34,544 bases of DNA from Schizochytrium sp. CCTCC M209059 (Eukaryota > Sar > Bigyra > Thraustochytrida > Thraustochytriidae). The notes under the pieces are model-generated. The model saw nothing but the letters and a program-made list of their open reading frames with translations, was not told where the DNA came from and made no database searches. A program made the translations under genes and the position numbers. The stretch lies in the NCBI GenBank assembly GCA_000818945.1, contig KN805474.1, positions 1-34,544 of the forward strand, written 5' to 3'. Below are positions 9,631 to 18,417 of the stretch, one piece after another (positions within the stretch are counted from its first letter, which is position 1; the number at the start of each line of letters is the position of its first letter).

Positions 9631-9909
9631 TTTCAAGGTCCACTACTGTCGTTAGACGCGATCAAAGAACTCACTGACACGGGATCTTGAATCTGAAATT
9701 GATCACTGTTGGTGAAGGCCCAAAGCCAGCTCGTGCTTGAGAACTTTATTCGAGACAATAAGCTTTTAAAAATCTGTGAGGAAAGTTTGCACATGTGCCA
9801 GCATTCGGCAAACTTCAGACGCGCCATCCGTGAACTTGAACAAAAGAGAGAAAGCAATAATCGAAATAAACAACATATGGTTCAGGTACAGCCTCCGCTT
9901 GCAACAAAT

Positions 9910-12900
9910 TTACGTCCCTCGCCTTCGCTTCCGTCTTCGCTTCGCCTTCCTCCGCTTCTGCTCTTTCTTTGCCCGACTTTGCTTCTTTTCATCGTTGTCA
10001 CTGTCACTGCTGCACACGTCTGCAAAATCTTGGTCATCTTCTTGCTCAATCCTTCTCCGCTTTCCACGTGCTTCAGAGACCACCTCGTCCTCCTCTTCGG
10101 CAATGTCCATTTCTGCTGAGACGACGTTGCTCTCGTTTTGGTCATCAGATCTGCTCGATGCGCTTGTGCTCGTGACTGCCACCTCCATTGCAACCGAGGA
10201 CCTCTCAGCGTCCTTGGCATCATCACCATGTTCAGCTGCTTCGAGAGACTTCGTTGCATCCTCAAGCGAGCCGATGGTCTGTCTGATCGACCGTGCCAGC
10301 TCGTCCACCTCGTCTGGCTGGCCCCCATTTAGCATTCGAACATACAAAGGATTGCCACTCCACGATATCCCGAAACGCCCCTTCCACTTGCTTAAGTCCT
10401 CCATCTCTTTTTCCAATACACACGGAATCATACGCGCGGGCTTTACACGCTGAAGAGCATAGCAGAACTCGTCTCGACAGTTGTCGAGCTCTGTCCTTTT
10501 TTTATTGACCTTCCTCATGTACTCCTGGGTCACAAAGACTACGACCGCTTTGCTCCGGTCAATGCCATCTGCCATCGAATCGAGAACCTCTGTGCCAATG
10601 TCATTCTCATCGAGCCAACAGCGGATCCCCCGACTTCCGAGTGCGGACCCCACAGCTTTCACCTTATTGTGCACCACCTTGTTCTTCTTACCCCAGTCGT
10701 GAGACAAGAAGACATCGAAAGGCTTGGCATCGCTTGTCACAGACGAATACAAGCCTCGTGCGGCCTCACCGCCCTCCACAAATGGCGAGAACAGTGCCAA
10801 AGAAAGACGCTTTCCCCTTTGCAATGAGGGGACCTCGCTGATTGTTGCATCTGCAAATGCATCGACACAAGCACATGCAACTTTGCTATAGGAGCCGTCA
10901 GAGCTGAGAAAGAGTTTCGGTCCAAGGTTTCCCCTCATGAAAGACGAGTCGATGCTCTCCAGACAATGCTGGAGAATCTTGACGTGACTCTTCAGACTTT
11001 TTTTCTTCGCGGGTGTCTTGAAGTGAAGCGTCACCCGCCTGTCACTTGTTTCCAGAACCATGTCCACATCTTCAAAGGCAATACTCGCAAAGTTGGAGAA
11101 CACGACACCATTTTTCACACCCACGAGGCCCGGCAAACTCTGTATGAGACTGGCGATGAAGCGTTGGAACACACCTTTGGGTAGGACCTTGAACTCGATG
11201 TAAGCCAAAGCGCGTTGCTCGCCCAGGCCGCAAAGTGCCTCTGTTCTGACATCATCCTTCACTGGATGCAGAAGGCTCGGTATCAGAAGCGCACCCTCTT
11301 CGTCGTCATCATCGATCCAAGGACTCGGGCATGCCAACAGCATTGCGCGCATTAGCTCAACAAGGTAATCGACAGGTTGTCCTTGCCATAGCCACTCTAA
11401 TAGTTGCCGACTGGCAACTCCACGTTCTGACCAAACATCGAGCGCATCTCGTAGTTTCACGGGCATTTCTTCTTGATGCAGCAGCTGTTTCTTGTGCCTT
11501 TTCATGTGATCCATGCTCGGGTCGCAGATGACACGCGATAGATTACCCAATAGCCATTGCGGCCGAATCACGACAATCTGTCGCAGTACGTCATGTTGGC
11601 CTGTCGTCAGGTGCACCAGCACGCCGAGTTCGTGCATGTACTTGAGCATCTTAGACACGTCCTCTTTCGGAATGTGGCACTCTGTCGTTGCCAATCCTTC
11701 TACATCATGCAGCGACAAGTAATCCTTGTCTTGCGAGAGCAGCTTATCCAAGCAGTAGGACCATCGTAATGGGACCTTCTTCTTGACAAAGTCTTTGTCA
11801 GCAACCGCCTTCGAAAGCGACTCGCGAAGCGACCTGATCCGAGTATGCTGGTCATCCCGATCGGTGTTGTCGATCGGGAAAAACCAGAGTTTGGCTTCGT
11901 TATTCAGCAGCACAACGGGCTTTGCAGCACACCGTCTCAGCACGTGTGTATCCAAGATCTCTTCGATCTCCTCATGCTCCTCAGAGTTCGGTACCTGGTC
12001 AAGATATGTCCCCACAAGGGCAATGTTGGCATCCGGTGCGTGTAGACGAATGGAGTCGATCCAGAAGCGAAGCGTCTCCAAGGAATCCTCTTGCGAGTCG
12101 AGCTTGGCGTACTCATTCTCGTTGATCCTATCTTTGAAACGCTCCTTACCCAGAACCTCGCGCATGTCGAAAACAAGCACGTAAACGCCGTATTGCGTCA
12201 AGAACAGATGGTGTAGGGCGTAAAAGACTTCCTGCCCACCATAGTCCCAGATCGTGAAGCTGATCTCCTCGTCTGGCTTGTCGGCTTTCTTCTTTATGTC
12301 GAGACGAAGCGGTGTCCTCACGGCTTTGGCAATCTCCATTCTGTTGAATAATGCCTTTGATTCACGACTCGAGGTGGACTTGCGAGAAGATTTAGAGGGT
12401 TTCGGATCATCTTTTGGCGAGGGCTGGGGGGTGTCCTTCCGCCAACGGAAGACGTACTTTGCAAACTGCTCGCCAAGATCAGCGTCGCCGACTTGTTTGC
12501 GCTCTTTCCAGTCACGCGTGCGCATCAACTTGAGTTCCACACCAATTGTTGAGTCATGATCGGGATCATGCGACTGTCCTAGAAGCGTGCGAATCGTCGA
12601 TGTCTTGCCTGCGGCGCCTTTGCCCACGACCATGAGCTTGGCGCGACCCCAGCGTACCTTTTTATCCGCCAAGAGTGCCTCATTGGCGGCTGTGCCGAGA
12701 CCCTTTAGCTCGTCCTTTACGAGCTTTACTCGAGCCTCAATACGAGCGAGAATGTTGTGGTCGATACCACCAGAATCCAGACTGTTTGGTATTTGGCTTG
12801 TGAGCAATAGTTGTCGTTTTTAAAACCGAGTGCCAGAGTGTCAGCGTCATGAAACGTACCCTAGTATTTCAAGAATTTCGTTGCTCTCCAACGCAGTCGC

Positions 12901-14616
12901 TAGTGCCTCCGCTCCCGCGTTTCTAATTTTGTTGCCAATCAAGCTGTGGATTGGCGTAGCGAACGTCAGCGGAACACAGGCCTCGCAATGCAGAGTCTTT
13001 CTGCAACGTACCTTAAACAAGTCAACAGCGACTTGTTATTGGCCAGAGCATCCGCCAGCGCCTTTGCGCCATCATCGCTGATGTCATTAGAATCTAGCCT
13101 GTGTTCGTGCGTCATGGACGATATCGTGAACCCAAACGTGCATGGCGTGGCGTAAGAACCATTGACAGCAGCATTATGCACCCGTTTGGCGTGAAAAGAT
13201 TATTGCATCATGCATGCTGGTTAGTCGCTCTTGCTCCTTCCCGCAGAGTTTCTCTTTCCCCACTATTACCTACCTAAGCGTCTGCAGCGAGGAGTTCTTC
13301 GCGAGCGCATCTGCTAGCGCCTTGGCGCCATCATTGCCGATAGAATTAGTATCTAGCCTGTGTTCGTGCGTCATGGACAAGGTCGTAAACCAAGATGTGT
13401 ATGGCGTGGTGTAAGAACCATTGACAGTAACATTAGGCATCCGTTTGATGTGATGCGATCATTGCATCGTGCTTGCTGGTTAGTCGCTCTTGCTCATTCC
13501 CGTAGAGTTTCTCTTTCCCCACTGTTACCTACCTAAGCGTCTGCAGCGACGAGTTCTTCGCGAGCGCATCTGCTAGCGCCTTGGCGCCATCATCGCCGAT
13601 TAAGATAGAACTTAGCCTGTGTTCGTGCGTCATGGACAATATCGTGAACCAAGATGTGCATGGCGTGTTGTAAGAACCATTGACAGCAGCATTATGCATC
13701 CGTTTCACGTGAAAAGATTATTGCAACGTGCTTGCTGGTTAGTCGCTCTTGCTCGTTCCCGCAGAGTTCTTCTTTCACCACTGTTACCTACCCGAGCGTC
13801 TGCAGCGACGAGTTCTTCGCGAGCGCATCTGCTAGCGCCTTTGCGCCATCATCGCCGATTAAGATAGAACTTAGCCTGTGTTCGTGCGTCATGGACAATG
13901 TCGATAACCAAGATGTGCATGGCGTAGTGTAAGAACCATTGACAGCAGCATTATACATCCGTTTGATGTGATGCGATTATTGCAGCGTGCTTGCTGGTTA
14001 GTCGCTCTTGCTCCTTCCTGCAGAGTTTCTTTTTCTCACTGTTACCTACGTGAGCGTCTGCAGCGACGAGTTCTTCGCGAGCGCATCTGCTAGCTCCTTT
14101 GCGCCATCATCGCCGATGGAATTAGAATCTAGCCTGTGTTCGTGCGTCATGGACAATATCGTGAACCAAGATGTGCATGATGTGGTGTAAGAACCATCGA
14201 CAGCAGCGTTGTGCATCCGTTCAATGTGATGCGATTATTGCATCATGTTTGCTGGTTAGTCGCTCTTGCTCCTTCCCGCAGAGTTCTTTTTCCCCCAATG
14301 TTACCTACCTGAGCGTCTGCAGCGACGAGTTCTTCGCGAGCGCATCTGCTAGCGCCTTGGCGCCATCATCGCCGATTAAGATAGAACTTAGCCTGTGTTC
14401 GTGCGTCATGGACAATATCGTGAACCAAGATGTGCATGGCGTGTTGTAAGAACCATTGACAGCAGCATTACGTTTGGAGAAGATATGATCATGCCCATGT
14501 CGGTCAGCCTATATCATCTCTTGCAAGTACATGTCGCCATTGACGTACTTTAATTTTTTGATGCCCTCGGACATCGATTTTATCGCATCCTCAACGCTCG
14601 AAGTTTTTGATGCCAT
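9910..14616 (-). CDS. LRR-Roc-COR-TIR (ROCO family) receptor-like protein, nine exons
   Basis: Spliced model on the minus strand: 14549-14616 (ATG exon), LRR exons 14309-14392, 14050-14133, 13792-13875, 13533-13616, 13274-13357, 13012-13098 and 12860-12943, then 9910-12781. Total 3531 bases, 1176 aa. Every junction is phase 2 and every intron is GT-AG (donors GTAGGT or GTACGT, acceptors ACAG), and the frame stays open throughout. Residues 23-220 hold seven 27-28-residue ribonuclease-inhibitor-type LRRs (pattern LDSNSIGDDGAKALADALAK). Roc GTPase: P-loop GKGAAGKTS at 273-281, switch region DSTIGVE, WDYGGQ at 398-403, GTYLD at 477-481 in the G4 position. COR is roughly 556-771. TIR is about 907-1045, beginning FDVFLSHDWG. 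In NCRDEF the Glu (residue 991) lies where NAD-cleaving TIRs keep their catalytic Glu. The tail has two basic clusters (GKRRRIE; KRRKAKRRRKRRRG) that could be nuclear signals. No signal peptide or membrane segment, so it is predicted intracellular. Role in sensing or innate immunity is inferred from architecture. The long last exon alone has no usable ATG. Confidence 0.88.
13012..14470 (-). repeat. Tandem array of LRR exon plus intron units (~259 bp period)
   Basis: Exon left ends lie at 14309, 14050, 13792, 13533, 13274 and 13012, giving steps of 259, 258, 259, 259 and 262 bases. Each unit holds one 84-base LRR exon (87 in the last) and an intron of 174-175 bases. The introns are nearly as similar to each other as the exons. 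Shared intron blocks include GCTGGTTAGTCGCTCTTGCT and CATGGACAATATCGTGAACC (as read on the + strand). Similarity stops abruptly near 14470, inside intron 1. The 12860-12943 exon encodes a related but much older repeat outside the homogeneous array. This is not CRISPR: the units are coding and too long. Confidence 0.92.
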
Positions 14617-15077
14617 TGCTTCTCTCTGAGTTGGTCTTTAGAGGAACGAGGTTGCGAGAGACAACAATGAAGGGTTACGCTCGACGTGCTGGAGCTTCTC
14701 GGGTGTCTCCGGAGAGCGCGAGGCGCGCGGCCAGATAAGTCAAGAGCCAGAAAGTAAGACGTGAGGTGGGGTCGCGGTCCCCAAGTAGTCTTAGTCTCAA
14801 TCCGCGAGCTCAGAAGAGCTGCGCGCACGTCAAGCGAGATGCAAAGTATCGCCTCGCAGTTGCTTGACGCAGCGAGCAGACAGCGCTCGACAGGCAAGAC
14901 CAGCTCTGGCACTTTCAGCTTACCAGCTGCACGTGACAGGCTATGCGATCTTTACGTACGTACCATTGTTGCATCTTGCAATGAGAATTAAAATGCGTTT
15001 TCCAGACCGCGGCGAAGATTTACAAAGCCACGTCAGAGTCGCCTGTGATGATCTCGAGGCGGTAAACATCATCGCCT

Positions 15078-15107
15078 GAATGTGATGCGCCATGGGCCCG
15101 GCGTCCT
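15078..15107 (-). pseudogene. Relic fragment of an M1 aminopeptidase gene
   Basis: 24 bases (15084-15107) are identical to 20016-20039 inside the aminopeptidase gene, and 29 of 30 match if extended left to 15078. On the minus strand it reads QDAGPMAHHIQ, against EDAGPMAHPIRP in the real enzyme, a conserved PepN-family segment. Homology fades on both sides. It is too short to be certain; a small dispersed duplication or gene-conversion scar is the simplest reading. Confidence 0.45.
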
Positions 15108-15328
15108 GCTTTTTGTTGGGGTCTCGATTTGGTTTTTGTTTGGGTTTCCAATTTGGATTGGCCTCCTTTTCGTTGTCGACAATTCCGTACTCTTGGAAAA
15201 GACAGAAGCCATTTTACATTGGAAAAGTCTAGCTCCTTGGCTGAACGAAGTGTCTGTACATTGCGCATTGCTCGAAGAGAGCGTATCCATGGCCAGCGGC
15301 AGCATGATGACTCTGCGAATCTATTGTC

Positions 15329-15357
15329 ACAGTGTTGCTGCGGCGCAGCAACACTGT
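15329..15357. other. Perfect 13-bp inverted repeat with 3-base loop
   Basis: Arms ACAGTGTTGCTGC and GCAGCAACACTGT are separated by GGC. It would form a stable hairpin in DNA or RNA. No T-run or coding context explains it. Confidence 0.85.
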
Positions 15358-15544
15358 TCAGAGCCAGGCAACTTATTACACCTGCTGGCCTGATTGGAAA
15401 AACCAGCCAACGGAAGCATGCCGCGTCGTGGAAAAGCTCTCAAGCGTGGGCGATCGATATGGCAGGAAAAGGAAATCCGCCAGCGCCAGGACAAGCTCAA
15501 CCATTTCGTGATTGAGATTTTCTAGTGAGTTGAAGCGGAACGCG

Positions 15545-15679
15545 ATGAGAGCTTCCTGCTATCGTTCTCGATCACAATCACGGTCCCCTTCTCGAAAACT
15601 TTCAATCGCCAACTTGGGTCAATTCGAAGACGCACTCCGCCGCGACCCCAGCACCTTCGGCGATCAAGACTTAATCTAA
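15545..15679 (+). CDS. Possible small RS-rich protein (44 aa)
   Basis: An ATG frame of 44 codons ends at TAA 15677-15679. The N-terminal part is arginine/serine dipeptide-rich (YRSRSQSRSPSRK), and the rest (IANLGQFEDALRRDPSTFGDQDLI) reads like ordinary protein. It could be a tiny gene, an exon of a longer spliced gene or a chance frame; nothing nearby decides. It also falls inside the putative intron 15525-15691, which argues against it. Confidence 0.2.
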   Translation: MRASCYRSRSQSRSPSRKLSIANLGQFEDALRRDPSTFGDQDLI

Positions 15680-16010
15680 ATTTCCTTGCAGACATCAAAG
15701 CGCGTGGTTCATGAACCCATCACGAGCGAGTGACCTTATTGACGGCGAGTATACCAGTGCCTTGCAAAACCCCAAACCCCAGAGTTCGAGCTTGAAGAAA
15801 GCCACGTGCGACGTAGGTCGGGCGGGGGCTGCTCTTCGTCTGCCAGACCAGCGCGGCGCCCAGGCCAGCCAGCTAGCCTGTCTGCCTGCCCGCCCGCACG
15901 CTGACCAGGCAGCAACTCAGCGTCGATAGACAGTTGAGATCCTTGGGCGCGACGAGAAAGAAACCCAACCCAACCATCGCGCACTCTTGAGAGCGCGCAG
16001 AAGCAAAAGC

Positions 16011-17996
16011 ATGAGCAGTGCGGCCGGCGTCGTGGACCTTGTGGATCTTGACGCTGACGGCGACAGCGAGGAGGACGAGGATGAGAACGGATGCGCGGGA
16101 AGTGTATTGGGACTCAGTCCGAAGCCCGCGATAAAGTCCAAGAAAGGACCCGAAGCGGCAGCACGACAAGCAGGTATGGTGCGAAAGGGACTCGACCTCG
16201 CCCTGTCCTCCTCCTCTGAGGACGAAGACAACGACGACGACGAGGAGGAGGACGACAACGACAATGATGACATTGTGAGATTGGGCTATACGGCTAGCCA
16301 AAGTAAGATAGAGAACGAGGCTGATGAAGAAGAAAACGAGCGCGACGAAGAAGACGAAGAAAGTATTCAAGTTCTCCATGCTGCTGCCTCAAAACTGACC
16401 ACTTATGCAGAGTCCTTGTCGAGCCCAACGCTGCTTCGCGGAGAAGCTGAAGTCATATCGCTTGTCACTACAGAAAAGAAGAAGACCATCTCAAGGATGG
16501 CGACAAGCCCCGTGAGCGTTCTCTCCGTCTCGCCAGTGGTGTCACCGACGCGAAAGCGTGGGCGTTCAACAACTGACACATTAGACGATGAAGATCGAGG
16601 GCAATCAACTGCACGGAGATTTGAACAGATGCCAAGAGCCAAGCTTTCCTCGACTGTCTCGTTCGCAACCTCAACTTTCACATCAACAGTCACTTCATCC
16701 ACATCATCATCATCATCGTCATCATCATCATTATTATCATCACCGGTACTCTACAACGGTGCACAGACATATGGAGCGGGTCCGCAACATGCTCCCGCGC
16801 CTCCTGCTTTGAAGCCCGAAATTTCGGAAATGAATCTGGAAGGTCTCACAAAGGCAGAAGCAAGAGAAGCTATGCGTAAAGCGAAAGCAGAGGAAAAGGC
16901 GAAAAAGAAACGCCACCAAGCGGAGTGCAAGCTCGGCCGATGGATCAAGAATGGCAAGCACGCGCAAATAGAAGTAGTGGCCGTCTTTAGCCCAAGATTC
17001 GCGCAAACAGATCAGGGCCGAGCGCTCCAAGGCATGTGTATCGCTGAAGACATTGACTTTGTTGTGGAATCCGGCTTTCGATCATCGTGCATGGTAACTT
17101 TTGCGAACCGCCCGTTCCTGAAGAGCACAGACAATCCCGACTCTGCGGGATTTCAACTCAAAAACGGGATCACCACCAAACCCGAGCCTGTGGTGGATGC
17201 CAAGGCGACGCCGTGTCTCATGAGCAATGCCGCTCTTCTCTTTTGGGACGCTGACGATTTCGTCATGCGGCTCTGTCGAGATTTGGAAGGTTATGCTTCA
17301 CTTGAAGTGGTCATTTCTAGCGCGCTTGCCGATTGGACAAGCATTGTCACCAGTGGTCGACCTCGCAGCAAATTCACCAAAGATCAGCCCAAGCTCATTA
17401 TAGTCTTACGTGGCGCAAATGAGGCTGTTCTCTCTGCGCAGAAACGTGCGCGAGCCCAGAAAAAGACGTCGCAGGAGTCTGCTGATCAACTTGTGAACCC
17501 TGATCGTACAACTCAAAGTGCACTCACCGATGCGCTCTCGTGGCTCTACGTCGCGTACGGATGCGAGAGCCGCGTGCTGCTCAACGACCAGGACAAGACC
17601 AATGAGCTCTTTCGAGACTACGCATTCGCGATCATGAGTGCATTACATTATCGTCCAAAGACTGCAGTAGAGGTACTCGCGGAGTTCAAGGGAGCGGGAG
17701 GACGAAACGCAGATTGGGGCACCAACTGCGAGCGTGGCGAGTATGTGTCGCACATGTGGTATCTCATGCTCCTCTGCGTCCTCGGAGACGTTGGTGCGCG
17801 GCGCGTGCTGGAAGAATATCCATGTCTCCGGTCTATTACCGACGTCTACCTCGATTCGACTCGACATGAGCATGAAAAGGAGCAATTGCTGGAGGATATT
17901 TTGTCTGGCTCGAGTTCTAGCGCAAAGTTCAGAAAGAAGTCTCGGGCTCTCTATCGTCTTTTCACCACACGGGACCCGCATCTTCTCCTCAAGTGA
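16011..17996 (+). CDS. EME1: EME1/MMS4-like subunit of MUS81 structure-specific endonuclease
   Basis: 661 aa from the first ATG (16011); the frame is open upstream to a stop at 15927 but has no earlier ATG. Residues 1-120 are highly acidic and about 200-250 serine-rich (TCA/CAT repeats near 16680-16740). A basic helix (LTKAEAREAMRKAKAEEKAKKKR, starting near residue 277) precedes the ERCC4-fold region (HAQIEVVAVFSPRF onward, about 325). The C-terminus carries the tandem helix-hairpin-helix region, GDVGARRVLEEYPCLRSI, and ends RLFTTRDPHLLLK, closely like the human EME1 ending LFLTTANPDLLLDLGS. The catalytic ERKxxxD of MUS81 is absent, as expected for the non-catalytic EME1 partner. Expected role: with MUS81, cutting branched DNA such as flaps, replication forks and Holliday junctions. 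It is convergent with the aminopeptidase gene. Confidence 0.78.
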   Translation: MSSAAGVVDLVDLDADGDSEEDEDENGCAGSVLGLSPKPAIKSKKGPEAAARQAGMVRKGLDLALSSSSEDEDNDDDEEEDDNDNDDIVRLGYTASQSKIENEADEEENERDEEDEESIQVLHAAASKLTTYAESLSSPTLLRGEAEVISLVTTEKKKTISRMATSPVSVLSVSPVVSPTRKRGRSTTDTLDDEDRGQSTARRFEQMPRAKLSSTVSFATSTFTSTVTSSTSSSSSSSSSLLSSPVLYNGAQTYGAGPQHAPAPPALKPEISEMNLEGLTKAEAREAMRKAKAEEKAKKKRHQAECKLGRWIKNGKHAQIEVVAVFSPRFAQTDQGRALQGMCIAEDIDFVVESGFRSSCMVTFANRPFLKSTDNPDSAGFQLKNGITTKPEPVVDAKATPCLMSNAALLFWDADDFVMRLCRDLEGYASLEVVISSALADWTSIVTSGRPRSKFTKDQPKLIIVLRGANEAVLSAQKRARAQKKTSQESADQLVNPDRTTQSALTDALSWLYVAYGCESRVLLNDQDKTNELFRDYAFAIMSALHYRPKTAVEVLAEFKGAGGRNADWGTNCERGEYVSHMWYLMLLCVLGDVGARRVLEEYPCLRSITDVYLDSTRHEHEKEQLLEDILSGSSSSAKFRKKSRALYRLFTTRDPHLLLK

Positions 17997-18417
17997 GTGG
18001 AAGTGTCATGGAAATCGTATTTAAGCGACATCATTCCAGTGCGCGACATATGAATACGAACATACCAAGCACATTTGAACATTATGGAGTGACAAGTAAA
18101 GAAGGCTCGATTTGGTAGTGCTCGCGCAGATTTGTGACGAACCAGTTGTGCCAATCAGACAAGCAAGCAAAATTTGCGTTTTTCGTCGTCTCGCTTCATG
18201 CACTTTACCTTTATTAGAATCTAGGAGTAAAAGGTGAAACCATACTAACCTATTCGTGTTCGCCATACACAATGAAGAGAGTTTCGCTTTTGCGACAGTC
18301 AAACGCAGCGAGTCCCTGTTGTGCAAAAGAAACGAGCGACAGAATGGAGCCGATGCGAAAAGCAAGAAGAAGCGGAAGAAATTGGGGGAAATAAAAAGGG
18401 ATCATCTTTACCTTCCA
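17997..18417. other. Convergent 3' intergenic region
   Basis: About 420 bases between two converging stop codons (EME1-like and aminopeptidase). It is AT-richer than the flanks and should hold both 3' UTRs and polyadenylation sites. I see no gene, RNA gene or repeat in it. Confidence 0.5.

Larger units (their letters stand above)
14617..16010. other. Gene-poor gap between LRR-ROCO and EME1-like genes
   Basis: About 1.4 kb between two divergent start codons. It contains a fragment matching the aminopeptidase gene (15078-15107), a strong inverted repeat (15329-15357), two short ATG frames (15418-15525 and 15545-15679) and a possible intron (15525-15691: GTGAGT donor, CTAAA, TTGCAG). The last could be a 5' UTR intron of the EME1-like gene. 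No full-length gene is recognisable; it looks like promoter DNA plus relic sequence. Confidence 0.5.

Noticed and set aside
9910..12807. A single-exon 965-aa Roc-COR-TIR gene starting at 12807
   Set aside because: The codon there is TTG, there is no suitable ATG before the P-loop, and the frame upstream of 12782 is an intron. Splicing to the LRR exons gives a proper ATG and an in-frame LRR domain.
13214..14449. Series of similar 60-92-codon + strand frames
   Set aside because: Antisense shadows of the repeated LRR exon and intron unit; they run across splice sites and have no domain.
13012..14470. CRISPR-like or satellite array
   Set aside because: Units are ~259 bases and each contains an open, splice-flanked LRR exon in the same phase.
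15129..15515. 128-codon + strand frame in the gap
   Set aside because: No domain, overlaps the hairpin, and codon use is unlike the neighbours.
15987..16010. EME1-like start at 15987
   Set aside because: TTG codon; the first ATG is 16011.
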